Shown here: positions 16,022-25,654 of the stretch, one piece after another | How positions within the stretch are numbered: the stretch's first letter is position 1 | Layout of the letters: each line of letters begins with the position of its first letter | NCBI RefSeq assembly: GCF_000497445.1 | Contig: NZ_CM002285.1 | Coordinates: 1,612,795 to 1,676,794, forward strand | Origin: Streptomyces roseochromogenus subsp. oscitans DS 12.976 | Lineage (GTDB): Bacteria; Actinomycetota; Actinomycetes; Streptomycetales; Streptomycetaceae | DNA: 64,000 nucleotides | Direction of reading: 5' to 3' | Translations under genes and position numbers: made by a program | Notes under the pieces: model-generated | Database searches by the model: none | The model's input: the letters and a program-made list of their open reading frames with translations, nothing else | What the model was told of the DNA's origin: nothing

Positions 16022-17680
16022 TCACCTGCGTATCCGCGTGCTGGGCGGCGGACGGAGGGAGAAGAGCCGCCGGGATCGGCGACCGTATGCAGAGTGCGAG
16101 AGCGCGTGTACACCCCGTGAGGGACAGGGCATGAGCTGGTACGCCGGGAAGTTACCGGGCAGTCGCTCGCCCGCCGGGCCCTGCGTCACGGCGCGTACCA
16201 GGAGGTGGCCGCCGACGAAGGCACCACGCCAGGAGGCGCCGAACCCGCCGAACAGTTCGGCGCGGTCGCCGCGGGAGCGGGGGACGCCGTGCCCGGTCTT
16301 GAAGGCGCGGATCTGCGGGGCGAGCCGGTCGTAGGTGGCCTGGTCGTCCGTGGCGAGCGTGGCGACCAGGGCGCCGTTGGACGCGTTCATGGCCGCCAGC
16401 AGCTCGGCCTCGGTGTCGACCAGGACGATCGTGTCGACAGGGCCGAAGGGTTCCGCGTGGTGCAGTGGAGAGGACGGCGGCGGGTTGAGGAGGGTGACCG
16501 GGTGGACGTATGCGGAGGTGTCCTGGCCCGGAAGGAAACGTCTGTCGTCGGGGCAGCCCCGGTATAGGGGTACGGCGCCCCGGTCTACGGCCTCGGCCAC
16601 CTGGTCGGTGAGTTCCTTGGCCTTGGCCGCGTTGATCAGAGGACCGAAGTCCAGTTCGGGGAGCGGGTCGGCGGGGTCCGCGACCGCTAGCGGATGACCG
16701 ACGCGGACGGAGCGGACCGCCGGCAGGTAGGCGGCCAGGAACGCATCGAAGCGGGAGCGCTGGACCACGAAACGCGGGTACGCCGTACAGCGCTGTTTGC
16801 CGTAGTCGAAGAGCTTGGGGATCACCGCGGTGAGCCGGTCCCAGCCGGAGAAGTCCCAGATGCCCCAGGTGTTGAGGCCCTCCTGCTCCAGGATGTGCCG
16901 TTTGCCACGGCCGGCGACGGCCGTGGCGACGTCGGCACCCGTGTCGCGGCCGCCGACGAAGGACACACAGCCGATCTCCGGTGCCCGCACCAGAGCCTGG
17001 TTCAGTTCCCGGCCGCTGCCGCCGACCAGGGTGACGGGCACCCCCTCGCGGGCGGCCAGCGCCATGGCGAGGGTGAGGCAGGCCACACCGCCGTCGGTCG
17101 GGGTCTTGGCGATCACCGCGTTGCCCGCCAGGGCCTGCACGAGGGCGGCGTGCACCAGCACACTCATCGGGTAGTTCCAACTGGCGATGTTGGAGACGGG
17201 TCCGTCCAGCGGGGTCCGGCCGGCGAGCATGGGCTCGATGCCGTCGACGTACCAGCGAACGCCGTCGATCGCCCGGTCCACGTCCGCCACGGCGAGCCGC
17301 CAGGGCTTGCCGATCTCCCAGACGAGCAGCAGGGCGAGCAGATCGCGGTGCGCGGAGAGCGCGTCCAGGGTGGCGGCGGTCCGCGCCCGCCGTTCGGTCA
17401 GCGGGATGTGCCGCCAGGCACGGTGCTGGTCGAGCGCGGCACGGACCGCCTGCCCGGCGGTGGCGCCGTCCAGTCGTGGGGCACCCGCGATCGGGCTGCC
17501 GTCGACCGGGGTGGTCACAGGGAGTGTGCGCCCGTCGGGCTGCCAGGTGGCACCCCAGAGATTGAGGACACGATCATCCCGGAACGCCTCTGGCGCGACG
17601 CTGAGACAGCGCTGCCAGGCGTCGGCGTAGGCCGTGCCGGGTTTGAGGAGCGCGGGAGTCGGGGTGAGGGTGGGTGGCAT
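16022..17680 (-). CDS. Aldehyde dehydrogenase family protein
   Basis: 552 residues, slightly long for the superfamily. The NAD-binding half includes SNIASWNYPMSVLVHAALVQ and VIAKTPTDGG; the catalytic half has a general-base candidate in EQEGLNTWG and the nucleophile cysteine in GKQRCTAYPRFVVQ, followed by HHAEPFGPVDTIVLV. The last ~35 residues after PAYQLMP are arginine-rich and unlike the family, so an ancestral stop may have been lost. It lies downstream of sucCD on the same strand, separated by 363 bases of repeats. A role in glyoxylate or glycolaldehyde oxidation feeding the oxalate genes is possible but unproven. Confidence 0.85.
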   Translation of the reverse strand: MPPTLTPTPALLKPGTAYADAWQRCLSVAPEAFRDDRVLNLWGATWQPDGRTLPVTTPVDGSPIAGAPRLDGATAGQAVRAALDQHRAWRHIPLTERRARTAATLDALSAHRDLLALLLVWEIGKPWRLAVADVDRAIDGVRWYVDGIEPMLAGRTPLDGPVSNIASWNYPMSVLVHAALVQALAGNAVIAKTPTDGGVACLTLAMALAAREGVPVTLVGGSGRELNQALVRAPEIGCVSFVGGRDTGADVATAVAGRGKRHILEQEGLNTWGIWDFSGWDRLTAVIPKLFDYGKQRCTAYPRFVVQRSRFDAFLAAYLPAVRSVRVGHPLAVADPADPLPELDFGPLINAAKAKELTDQVAEAVDRGAVPLYRGCPDDRRFLPGQDTSAYVHPVTLLNPPPSSPLHHAEPFGPVDTIVLVDTEAELLAAMNASNGALVATLATDDQATYDRLAPQIRAFKTGHGVPRSRGDRAELFGGFGASWRGAFVGGHLLVRAVTQGPAGERLPGNFPAYQLMPCPSRGVHALSHSAYGRRSRRLFSLRPPPSTRIRR

Positions 17681-17714
17681 ACGTCAGCTCCGCTCTCGGT
17701 GCACGGTCGGGGCG

Positions 17715-17757
17715 GGGTGAAGTGAGGTGAGGTGAGGTGAGGTGAGGCGAGGTGAGC
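17715..17757. repeat. GGTGA simple tandem repeat
   Basis: About eight imperfect copies of the pentamer GGTGA just upstream of the aldehyde dehydrogenase start. Such tracts are slippage-prone and could tune the spacing of any promoter here. No gene lies in 17681-18043 apart from the repeats. Confidence 0.85.
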
Positions 17758-17841
17758 GTGAAGTGGGGGGTTGGAGTGACGCGGAGTGGCGGGATGGCGG
17801 CCGGTGGACGCCGGTGTCGGGGGGCAGTTGGGTCGGCCGGT

Positions 17842-18042
17842 GTCCGTCGGTTCGGAGAATCTCCGCGACCGGTCAGGCCGGCTCGGCCACGAGGTATGCC
17901 GACCGGCGTCCATCCGCTCGGAGCACCTCCGCGACCAGCCAAGCCACCTCGGCCACGAGGTATGCCGGCCGGTGTCCATCCGCTCGGAGCACCTCCGCGA
18001 CCCGCCAGGCCGGCTCGGTCACAACGCGTGCGGGCCGCCGGT
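17842..18042. repeat. Three 66-bp tandem repeats downstream of sucD, in frame with it
   Basis: Units begin at 17842, 17908 and 17974 with exact 66-bp spacing. Read on the minus strand in the sucD frame beyond its stop, they encode AWLVAEVLRADG-like units alternating with HRPAYLVAE; one unit has an internal stop. The sucD end ([11 protein letters not shown]) aligns with the same unit at about 31 of 45 bases. Each unit contains a small hairpin (CGGAGCACCTCCG). Confidence 0.85.
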
Positions 18043-18043
18043 G

Positions 18044-18925
18044 TCAGTCGGTGTGGAGGGACTCCATGACCAGCCGGGCCGTTTCCGTCGGCGTGCGGCC
18101 GACGCGGACTCCGGCCGCCTCCAGCGCCTCCTGCTTGGCGCGGGCGGTGCCGGCCGAGCCGGAGACGATCGCGCCGGCGTGGCCCATGGTCCGGCCCTCT
18201 GGAGCGGTGAATCCGGCGATGTAGCCGACGACCGGCTTGGTGACGTGGTCGCGGATGCAGGCGGCGGCCCGTTCCTCCGCGTCGCCGCCGATCTCCCCGA
18301 TGAGGACGATGAGTTCGGTGTCGGGGTCGTCCTGGAAGGCGGCCAGGCAGTCGATGTGGCTGGTGCCGACCACGGGGTCGCCGCCGATGCCGACGCAGGT
18401 GGAGAAGCCGATGTTCCGGAGTTCGTACATGAGCTGGTACGTCAGCGTGCCCGACTTGGAGACCAGGCCGATGGGGCCGGGCTTGGTGATGTCGGCGGGG
18501 ATGATGCCCGCGTTGGCCTGGCCGGGGGTGATCAGGCCGGGACAGTTGGGGCCGATGATCCGGGTGCCGGCGCGTCTGGCGTACGCAGTGAAGGCGACCG
18601 TGTCGTGCACCGGGATGCCCTCGGTGATGACGACGGCGAGGGGGATTCCGGCGTCGGCGGCCTCGACGACGGCGTCCTTGGCGAAGGCGGGCGGGACGAA
18701 GACGACGGTGACATCGGCTCCGGTCGACCGGATACCGTCGGCGACCGACCCGAAGACGGGTACGGCCTGCCCGTCGAAGCCGACGGTCTGCCCGGCCTTG
18801 CGCGGGTTGACCCCGCCGACGACGTTCGTGCCGGCCGCGAGCATGCGCCGGGTGTGTTTCATGCCCTGGCCCCCGGTCATGCCCTGGACGAGGACCTTGC
18901 TCTCCTTGGTGAGGTGGATGGCCAT
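18044..18925 (-). CDS. sucD: Succinyl-CoA ligase-type alpha subunit
   Basis: 293 residues, normal for SucD. The CoA-binding domain begins [31 protein letters not shown] and the phosphohistidine motif [14 protein letters not shown] are intact. GAGGAG precedes ATG 18925 by about 8 bases. Its start lies 11 bases after the sucC stop, so the two form an operon. Housekeeping sucCD normally lies elsewhere in Streptomyces, so this is probably a pathway-specific copy that makes or consumes an acyl-CoA (succinyl-CoA, or possibly oxalyl-/formyl-CoA) for the neighbouring CoA-transferase. That role is inference. Confidence 0.9.
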   Translation of the reverse strand: MAIHLTKESKVLVQGMTGGQGMKHTRRMLAAGTNVVGGVNPRKAGQTVGFDGQAVPVFGSVADGIRSTGADVTVVFVPPAFAKDAVVEAADAGIPLAVVITEGIPVHDTVAFTAYARRAGTRIIGPNCPGLITPGQANAGIIPADITKPGPIGLVSKSGTLTYQLMYELRNIGFSTCVGIGGDPVVGTSHIDCLAAFQDDPDTELIVLIGEIGGDAEERAAACIRDHVTKPVVGYIAGFTAPEGRTMGHAGAIVSGSAGTARAKQEALEAAGVRVGRTPTETARLVMESLHTD

Positions 18926-18936
18926 GTCCCGGCTCC

Positions 18937-20067
18937 TCAGGCGGTGTGGGCGAGTTCGCCGGCGCGGCGGGCGGCGCCGTCCATGGTGGTGGCCTGTTCG
19001 ACGAGCGGATGGGCGCGCTCGCCGAGGATCGCGCGTCCGCGTGCGGCGCTGTTGCCGTCGAGACGGACGACGAGCGGCTTGGTGAGCCGGGCGGTGTCCA
19101 CGGCCGCCACGATGCCCTCGGCGACCGCGTCGCAGGCGGTGATCCCGCCGAAGACGTTGACGAGGACGGACTTCACGGCCGGGTCGGACAGGATCACCGA
19201 CAGTCCGTCGGTCATCACCTGCGCGGAGGCCCCGCCGCCGATGTCGAGGAAGTTGGCGGGGCGGGCGCCGCAGCCGGCGACGACGTCCAGGGTTGACATG
19301 ACCAGTCCCGCACCGTTGCCGATGACCCCGACCTCGCCGTCGAGCCGGACGTAGGTCAGGCCGCGTTCGGCGGCGGCCGCCTCCAGCGGGTCCGGGTGTT
19401 CCTCGACCCGCTCGCTCCAACGGGCCTGCCGGAAACGGGCGTTGTCGTCCAGGGTGACCTTGCCGTCGAGGGCGAGGATCCGTCCCTGGGCGGTGCGGAC
19501 GAGTGGGTTGACCTCCACCAGCCGGGCGTCCTCGCGGAGCAGCACCTGCCACAGCCGTACGAGGACGTCGACGGTCTGCGGCGGCAGACCTGCCGCGCTC
19601 GCGATCTCCCCCGCCTTGGCGGAGGTGACGCCCTCGGCCCGGTCTACGGGGATCCGCGCCACCGCCTCCGGCCGGGCCGCGGCCACCTCCTCGATCTCCA
19701 TGCCGCCTTGCGCGGAGGCGATGGCGAGGAAGCCGCCCGCCGTGCGGTCGAGGGCATAGGAGACATAGAACTCCTCGACCACGTCGACCGGTTCGGCGAG
19801 CATCACCGTGCCGACCCGGTGGCCCTTGATGTCCATACCCAGCACCTGACGTGCTGTCAGTTCCGCGGCGGAAGGGTCTGCGGCGAGCCTGACTCCACCC
19901 GCCTTGCCCCGCCCTCCCGTCTTCACCTGGGCCTTGACCACGGCCCGGCCACCGAGCCGGCGGGCGATCTCGCGGGCTTCCTTGGGAGAGTCGGTGACCT
20001 CGGCCCGTGGCACGGGGATGCCGTACTCCTCGAACAGCTGCCGCGCCTGGTGTTCGTACAGGTCCAT
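18937..20067 (-). CDS. sucC: Succinyl-CoA ligase-type beta subunit (ADP/GDP-forming)
   Basis: 376 residues. The N-terminal ATP-grasp domain has [20 protein letters not shown] and [28 protein letters not shown] and [12 protein letters not shown] supply the metal/nucleotide residues. The C-terminal flavodoxin-like domain has [13 protein letters not shown] and [14 protein letters not shown]. It heads the sucCD operon, divergent from the ThDP decarboxylase across a 294-base region with two palindromes. It forms the alpha-beta complex with the next gene. Confidence 0.92.
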   Translation of the reverse strand: MDLYEHQARQLFEEYGIPVPRAEVTDSPKEAREIARRLGGRAVVKAQVKTGGRGKAGGVRLAADPSAAELTARQVLGMDIKGHRVGTVMLAEPVDVVEEFYVSYALDRTAGGFLAIASAQGGMEIEEVAAARPEAVARIPVDRAEGVTSAKAGEIASAAGLPPQTVDVLVRLWQVLLREDARLVEVNPLVRTAQGRILALDGKVTLDDNARFRQARWSERVEEHPDPLEAAAAERGLTYVRLDGEVGVIGNGAGLVMSTLDVVAGCGARPANFLDIGGGASAQVMTDGLSVILSDPAVKSVLVNVFGGITACDAVAEGIVAAVDTARLTKPLVVRLDGNSAARGRAILGERAHPLVEQATTMDGAARRAGELAHTA

Positions 20068-20166
20068 GTGCAGCTCCTGTCTGCCGGATCGTCACGGTGG
20101 CGCGACGCCTGCGCGTACATCGGTGAGTCACCGTCGAGTCAGCCCCAGTGACGGAGAGTGGCCGGG

Positions 20167-20181
20167 TTTCGGTGACCGAAA
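20167..20181. promoter_or_regulatory. Perfect 15-bp palindrome TTTCGGTGACCGAAA
   Basis: Seven-base arms around a central G, 100 bases upstream of the sucC start in the divergent sucC/decarboxylase promoter. No other copy was noticed in the window. Likely a transcription-factor site; the protein is not identified. Confidence 0.55.
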
Positions 20182-20232
20182 AGTGCGTACGCCCCCTGGA
20201 CACCACCCACCGGGATGCGGGATAACAAGCTT

Positions 20233-20271
20233 CATACAGTATTCGTCGACTGTATGCAATCTACCGCATAC
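20233..20271. promoter_or_regulatory. Inverted repeats upstream of the oxalate operon
   Basis: CATACAGT (20233-20240) and ACTGTATG (20249-20256) form a perfect inverted repeat with 8-base spacing; GCATAC follows at 20266. The ACTGTA/TACAGT core and the TTCGTCGAC in the spacer recur at 30533-30557, and TACAGT recurs at 29220-29225 before the GntR gene, so this is a candidate GntR site. Confidence 0.55.
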
Positions 20272-20361
20272 GGAGTACCGTAATGCACATATAGGAATAG
20301 ACGTACTAAATAGGACAACCGTGCGCCGATCAAACCCCTACGAAAGGGACAGGACTCCGCC

Positions 20362-22044
20362 ATGCCCGACGACACCCAAGACGTGATCTCCGGTGGGCAC
20401 TTGGTCGCCAAGGCACTGAGGGCCGAGGGAGTCGACCGCATCTATACGTTGTGCGGTGGCCACATCATCGACATCTACGACGGTTGCGTCGACGAGGGCA
20501 TTGAAGTCGTCGACGTCCGTCACGAGCAGGTCGCCGCGCACGCCGCCGACGGCTACGCCCGGATCACGGGCAAGCCGGGCTGTGCGGTGGTCACCGCCGG
20601 TCCGGGTACGACCGACGCCGTCACCGGGGTCGCGAACGCCTTCCGAGCGGAGTCGCCGATGCTGCTGATCGGCGGGCAGGGTGCGTTGACCCAGCACAAA
20701 ATGGGGTCGCTGCAGGACCTTCCGCACGTGGACATAATGGCGCCGATCACCAAGTTCGCGGCGACGGTGCCGGACACGGCCCGCGCGGCGGACATGGTGT
20801 CGATGGCGTTCCGCGAGTGCTATCACGGTGCGCCCGGTCCGTCCTTCCTGGAGATCCCCCGTGATGTCCTGGACGCCAAGGTCCCGGTGGGCGAGGCGCG
20901 GGTGCCGAGGGCGGGCGCTTATCGGGCCTCCACCCGCTCGGCGGGCGATCCGGAGGCGGTCGAGAAGCTCGCCGACCTGCTCGTCCACGCCGAGAAGCCG
21001 GCGATCCTGCTGGGAAGCCAGGTGTGGACGACCCGGGGCACGGCAGCCGCCACCGAGCTGGTGCGCACCCTCAACATCCCCGCCTACATGAACGGCGCCG
21101 GCCGTGGCACGCTCCCGCCCGGCGACCCGCACCACTTCCAGCTCTCCCGGCGGTACGCCTTCTCCAACGCCGATGTGATCGTGATCGTCGGCACCCCCTT
21201 CGACTTCCGTATGGGCTACGGCAAGCGCCTCTCCCCCGATGCCACGGTCGTCCAGATCGACCTGGACTACCGCACGGTGGGCAAGAACCGGGACATCGAC
21301 CTCGGCATCGTCGGCGACGCGGGGCTGGTCCTGAAGTCCGTCACCGAGGCGGCCTCCGGACGCATCAACGGCGGCGCCTCCAGGCGCAAGGAGTGGCTGG
21401 ACGAACTGCGCGCCGCCGAGCAGACCGCGATCGAGAAGCGGCTGCCGAGCCTGAAGTCCGGCGCCTCACCGATCCACCCCTACCGCCTGGTCAGCGAGAT
21501 CAACGACTTCCTCACCGAGGACTCGATCTACATCGGCGACGGCGGCGACATCGTCACCTTCTCCGGGCAGGTGGTCCAGCCCAAGTCGCCCGGTCACTGG
21601 ATGGACCCCGGCCCGCTGGGCACCCTCGGCGTCGGCATCCCCTTCGTGCTCGCCGCGAAGCAGGCCCGCCCGGACAAGGAGGTCGTCGCCCTCTTCGGCG
21701 ACGGCGCCTTCTCGCTCACCGGCTGGGACTTCGAGACCCTGGTCCGCTACGACCTGCCCTTCGTCGGGATCGTCGGCAACAACTCCTCGATGAACCAGAT
21801 CCGTTACGGCCAGGCCGTCAAGTACGGCAAGGACCGCGAGCGGGTCGGCAACACCCTCGGCGACGTGGCGTACGACAAGTTCGCGCAGTTGCTCGGGGGC
21901 TACGGCGAGGAGGTCCGCGACCCCGCCGACATCGCCCCCGCGCTGCGCCGGGCCCGGGAGTCGGGCAAGCCGTCGCTGATCAACGTCTGGGTCGACCCGG
22001 ACGCCTACGCCCCCGGAACCATGAACCAGACCATGTACAAGTGA
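20362..22044 (+). CDS. ThDP-dependent oxalyl-CoA decarboxylase or 2-hydroxyacyl-CoA lyase
   Basis: 560 residues with the three-domain ThDP-enzyme layout. The catalytic glutamate lies in [20 protein letters not shown]; the ThDP/Mg motif runs from [20 protein letters not shown] to [12 protein letters not shown]. The middle domain has [13 protein letters not shown] and [17 protein letters not shown]. Directly followed by frc, it is best read as the decarboxylase that turns oxalyl-CoA into formyl-CoA and CO2 (Oxc). Sequence alone also allows a 2-hydroxyacyl-CoA lyase, which works with formyl-CoA too, or another acetolactate-synthase-like enzyme. First gene of the plus-strand operon. Confidence 0.75.
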   Translation: MPDDTQDVISGGHLVAKALRAEGVDRIYTLCGGHIIDIYDGCVDEGIEVVDVRHEQVAAHAADGYARITGKPGCAVVTAGPGTTDAVTGVANAFRAESPMLLIGGQGALTQHKMGSLQDLPHVDIMAPITKFAATVPDTARAADMVSMAFRECYHGAPGPSFLEIPRDVLDAKVPVGEARVPRAGAYRASTRSAGDPEAVEKLADLLVHAEKPAILLGSQVWTTRGTAAATELVRTLNIPAYMNGAGRGTLPPGDPHHFQLSRRYAFSNADVIVIVGTPFDFRMGYGKRLSPDATVVQIDLDYRTVGKNRDIDLGIVGDAGLVLKSVTEAASGRINGGASRRKEWLDELRAAEQTAIEKRLPSLKSGASPIHPYRLVSEINDFLTEDSIYIGDGGDIVTFSGQVVQPKSPGHWMDPGPLGTLGVGIPFVLAAKQARPDKEVVALFGDGAFSLTGWDFETLVRYDLPFVGIVGNNSSMNQIRYGQAVKYGKDRERVGNTLGDVAYDKFAQLLGGYGEEVRDPADIAPALRRARESGKPSLINVWVDPDAYAPGTMNQTMYK

Positions 22045-22055
22045 GGTCGACGCCC

Positions 22056-23288
22056 ATGACCGCAAAGGCACTTGAGGGCATCCGCGTCCTCGACATGACC
22101 CATGTCCAGTCCGGGCCCTCCGCCACCCAGCTTCTGGCCTGGCTCGGCGCCGACGTCGTCAAGCTCGAAGCCCCCACCGGCGACATCACCCGCAAACAGC
22201 TGCGCGACCTCCCCGACGTCGACTCGCTGTATTTCACGATGCTGAACTGCAACAAGCGCAGCATCACCCTGAACACCAAGACCGAGCGCGGCAAGGAACT
22301 GCTCACCGAGCTGATCCGCCGTTCGGATGTGATGGTGGAGAACTTCGGTCCCGGCGCGGTGGACCGGATGGGGTTCACCTGGGAACGCATCCAGGAGATC
22401 AACCCCAGGATCGTCTACGCCTCCATCAAGGGGTTCGGGGACGGCCCGTACACCGGCTTCAAGGCGTACGAGGTCGTCGCGCAGGCCATGGGCGGGTCCA
22501 TGGCGACCACCGGCTTCGAGGACGGACCGCCGCTGGCGACCGGCGCGCAGATCGGTGACTCCGGCACCGGGGTGCATGCGGTAGCCGGGATACTGGCGGC
22601 ACTCTTCCAGCGCGAACGCACCGGGCGCGGCCAGCGCGTCAACGTCGCCATGCAGCACGCCGTGCTCAACCTGTGCCGGGTCAAACTCCGCGACCAGCAA
22701 CGCCTCACCCACGGGCCGCTCGCGGAGTACCCGAACGAGGACTTCGGCGACGAGGTCCCCCGCTCCGGCAACGCCTCCGGCGGCGGCCAGCCCGGCTGGG
22801 CCGTCAAGTGCGCCCCCGGCGGCCCCAACGACTACGTCTACGTCATCGTCCAGCCGGTGGGCTGGAAGCCGGTCACCGAGCTGATCGGCCGGCCCGAGCT
22901 GGCCGAGGACCCCGAGTGGGCCACCCCCGAGGCCCGGCTGCCGAAGCTGAACAAGATGTTCCAGCTGATCGAGGAATGGTCCTCCACCCTGCCCAAGTGG
23001 GACGTGCTGGAGCAGCTGAACGCGCACAACATCCCGTGCGGGCCGATCCTGTCCACGAAGGAGATCATCGAGGACCCCTCACTCGCCGCCAATGAGATGG
23101 TCGTCCGCGTCCCCCACCCGGAACGCGGCGAATTCACCACCGTCGGCAGCCCGATCAAGCTGTCCGACTCCCCCGTCGAGGTGACCGGTTCACCGCTGCT
23201 CGGCGAGCACAACGAAGAGGTCTACGTCGGCGAACTGGGCCTCAGTGACGAGGAGTTGCGCCTGCTGAAGTCGAACGGGGTGATCTGA
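22056..23288 (+). CDS. frc: Formyl-CoA:oxalate CoA-transferase
   Basis: 410 residues, a class III CoA-transferase close to E. coli Frc/YfdW throughout. It has [39 protein letters not shown], the nucleophile Asp168 in [12 protein letters not shown]-like [13 protein letters not shown], and the flexible GGGQPGW loop. It swaps CoA from formyl-CoA to oxalate. The gene starts 11 bases after the decarboxylase stop and ends two bases before the next start, so the three are one operon. Frc-type enzymes also accept succinyl-CoA as donor, which fits the adjacent sucCD. Confidence 0.93.
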   Translation: MTAKALEGIRVLDMTHVQSGPSATQLLAWLGADVVKLEAPTGDITRKQLRDLPDVDSLYFTMLNCNKRSITLNTKTERGKELLTELIRRSDVMVENFGPGAVDRMGFTWERIQEINPRIVYASIKGFGDGPYTGFKAYEVVAQAMGGSMATTGFEDGPPLATGAQIGDSGTGVHAVAGILAALFQRERTGRGQRVNVAMQHAVLNLCRVKLRDQQRLTHGPLAEYPNEDFGDEVPRSGNASGGGQPGWAVKCAPGGPNDYVYVIVQPVGWKPVTELIGRPELAEDPEWATPEARLPKLNKMFQLIEEWSSTLPKWDVLEQLNAHNIPCGPILSTKEIIEDPSLAANEMVVRVPHPERGEFTTVGSPIKLSDSPVEVTGSPLLGEHNEEVYVGELGLSDEELRLLKSNGVI

Positions 23289-23289
23289 C

Positions 23290-25425
23290 GTGATGGCCGA
23301 GGACCGGGTGCTGAAGGTGCGCACCCTCCTCGACGCGGTGCGCGCCGAGGGCCGTACCGGGCTGACCGCGCCCGAGGGCAAGGTGATCGCCGACGCGTAC
23401 GGGATCGCCGTACCGGGCGAGGCACTGGCGAAGGACGTGGACGAGGCGGTGGCCGCCGCGGCGCGGTTCGGCGGGCCGGTGGTCATGAAGATCGTCTCCC
23501 CGGACATCCTGCACAAGACCGACGCCGGCGGGGTCGTGGTGGGCGTCGAGGGCGCGGCGGACGTACGGGCCGCGTTCTGCCGGATCATCGAGAGCGCGCA
23601 TGCGTACGACTCCGCGGCCCGTATCGAGGGCGTGCAGGTGCAGGAGTTGCTGCCCCGGGGGCTGGAGGTCATCGTCGGCGCGGTCACCGACCCGACGTTC
23701 GGGAAGGTGGTGGCGTTCGGGCTCGGCGGTGTGCTGGTCGAGGTGCTGAAGGACGTGACGTTCCGGCTGGCGCCGGTCACCGCGGACGAGGCCGTGTCGA
23801 TGCTGGACTCCATCCGGTCGGCGGAGATCCTGCGCGGGGTGCGCGGGCAGGCCGGTGTGGACCGGTGGGCGGTCGCCGAACAGATCCGGCGGGTCTCCCA
23901 ACTGGTCGCGGACTTCCCGGAGATCGCCGAGGTGGACCTCAATCCGGTGATCGCCACGCCCGACGGAGCGATGGCCGCCGACATCCGGGTGATCCTCGCC
24001 GAGTCGTCGACACCAGCCCGTCGACGGTATGCACGCGACGAAATCCTGTCGACGATGCGCAGGCTGATGCAGCCGTCGTCCGTCGCCGTCATCGGCGCGT
24101 CCAACGAGCAAGGCAAGATCGGCAATTCGGTCATGCGCAATCTCATCGACGGCGGCTTCTCCGGGGAGATCCATCCGGTGAACCCCAGGGCCGATGACAT
24201 TCTGGGCCGCAAGGCGTACAAGAGCGTCACGGATGTTCCCGGTGAGGTGGATGTGGCAGTCTTCGCCATTCCCGCCGCGTTCGTGGCCGCGGCCCTGGAG
24301 GAGGTGGGACGCAGGAAGATCCCGAACGCCGTCCTCATCCCGTCCGGTTTCGCCGAGACCGGCGAGCGCGAACTGCAGGCGCGGATCGTGGAGATCGCCG
24401 AGCGGCACGGCATCCGTCTGCTCGGCCCGAACATCTACGGCTACTACTCCACCTGGCAGGACCTGTGCGCCACGTTCTGCACGCCGTACGACGTCAAGGG
24501 CGGGGTGGCGCTGACCTCGCAGTCCGGTGGCATCGGCATGGCGATCCTGGGCTTCGCCCGCACCACGAAGACGGGTGTGTCGGCGATCGTCGGCCTCGGC
24601 AACAAGTCGGACCTGGACGAGGACGACCTGCTGACCTGGTTCGGTGAGGACCCGCACACCGAGTGCATCGCCATGCATCTCGAAGACCTCAAGGACGGCC
24701 GGGCGTTCGTGGAGGCGGCCCGGGCGACCGTGCCGAAGAAGCCGGTCGTGGTGCTGAAGGCGGGCCGTACGGCGGCGGGCGCGAAGGCAGCCAGCTCGCA
24801 CACCGGGGCGATCGCGGGCGACGACGCGGTGTACGACGACATCCTGAGGCAGGCGGGGGTCATCCGGGCGCCGGGGCTGAACGACATGCTGGAGTACGCC
24901 CGTGCCCTGCCCGTCCTGCCCACCCCCCGGGGCGACAACATCGTGATCATCACCGGCGCGGGCGGCAGCGGCGTGCTGCTGTCGGACGCGGTGACCGACA
25001 ACGGGCTGTCCCTGATGGAGATCCCGCCCGACCTGGACGAGGCGTTCCGCCGGTTCATCCCGCCGTTCGGGGCGGCCGGCAACCCGGTCGACATCACCGG
25101 GGGCGAGCCGCCGTCGACGTACGAGGCGACGATCCGGCTCGGTCTGGAGGATCCGCGGATCCACGCGCTGGTGCTCGGCTACTGGCACACGATCGTCACC
25201 CCGCCGATGGTGTTCGCGGAGCTGGCGGCGCGGGTCGTCGCGGAGTTCCGCGAGCGGGGCATCGAGAAGCCGGTCGTGGCGTCCCTCGCGGGGGACGTCG
25301 AGGTCGAGGAGGCCTGCCGGTACCTCTTCGAGCGGGGGGTCGTGGCGTACCCGTACACGACGGAGAAGCCGGTGGCCGCGCTCGGTGCGAAGTATCGGTG
25401 GGCGCGGGCTGCGGGGCTCCTGTGA
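23290..25425 (+). CDS. ADP-forming acyl-CoA synthetase (fused alpha-beta, acetate-CoA ligase type)
   Basis: 711 residues. An N-terminal ATP-grasp part (about 1-240; VVMKIVSPDILHKTDAGGVV) precedes a CoA-binding part from MQPSSVAVIGASNEQGKIGN, then ligase domains with LGPNIYGYYS, SQSGGIGMAIL and the phosphohistidine region SSHTGAIAGDDAVY. The order beta-then-alpha is one of the known fusions. GTG 23290 and ATG 23293 are both possible. In this operon it could activate oxalate or formate, or recover ATP from an acyl-CoA; which is not decidable. It is a second NDP-forming acyl-CoA ligase within 5 kb. Confidence 0.88.
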   Translation: MMAEDRVLKVRTLLDAVRAEGRTGLTAPEGKVIADAYGIAVPGEALAKDVDEAVAAAARFGGPVVMKIVSPDILHKTDAGGVVVGVEGAADVRAAFCRIIESAHAYDSAARIEGVQVQELLPRGLEVIVGAVTDPTFGKVVAFGLGGVLVEVLKDVTFRLAPVTADEAVSMLDSIRSAEILRGVRGQAGVDRWAVAEQIRRVSQLVADFPEIAEVDLNPVIATPDGAMAADIRVILAESSTPARRRYARDEILSTMRRLMQPSSVAVIGASNEQGKIGNSVMRNLIDGGFSGEIHPVNPRADDILGRKAYKSVTDVPGEVDVAVFAIPAAFVAAALEEVGRRKIPNAVLIPSGFAETGERELQARIVEIAERHGIRLLGPNIYGYYSTWQDLCATFCTPYDVKGGVALTSQSGGIGMAILGFARTTKTGVSAIVGLGNKSDLDEDDLLTWFGEDPHTECIAMHLEDLKDGRAFVEAARATVPKKPVVVLKAGRTAAGAKAASSHTGAIAGDDAVYDDILRQAGVIRAPGLNDMLEYARALPVLPTPRGDNIVIITGAGGSGVLLSDAVTDNGLSLMEIPPDLDEAFRRFIPPFGAAGNPVDITGGEPPSTYEATIRLGLEDPRIHALVLGYWHTIVTPPMVFAELAARVVAEFRERGIEKPVVASLAGDVEVEEACRYLFERGVVAYPYTTEKPVAALGAKYRWARAAGLL

Positions 25426-25654
25426 CGACGGGGGCTCGCCCGGCATCGCCCGGGGGTCCGGGGGTTGCCCGCCGGGCGAAACACCGCTCGGTGGGCGCGG
25501 GCGGTCGGGTTGCTGGGGGGCGGTTCATGACGTGAGTGACGGAGGGGTCGGCCGGCGGTGCGCGTCGGCCGGCCCCGCGACCCGGGCGCGCACGAAAGGC
25601 ATGGGACAGGGGGCGCTGACCAGAACTTTCGACGCAAGGGGTGCGAGTCGCACG

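Noticed and set aside
17842-18042. CRISPR-like array
   Set aside because: The 66-bp units are contiguous without variable spacers and match the end of sucD; they are tandem duplications.
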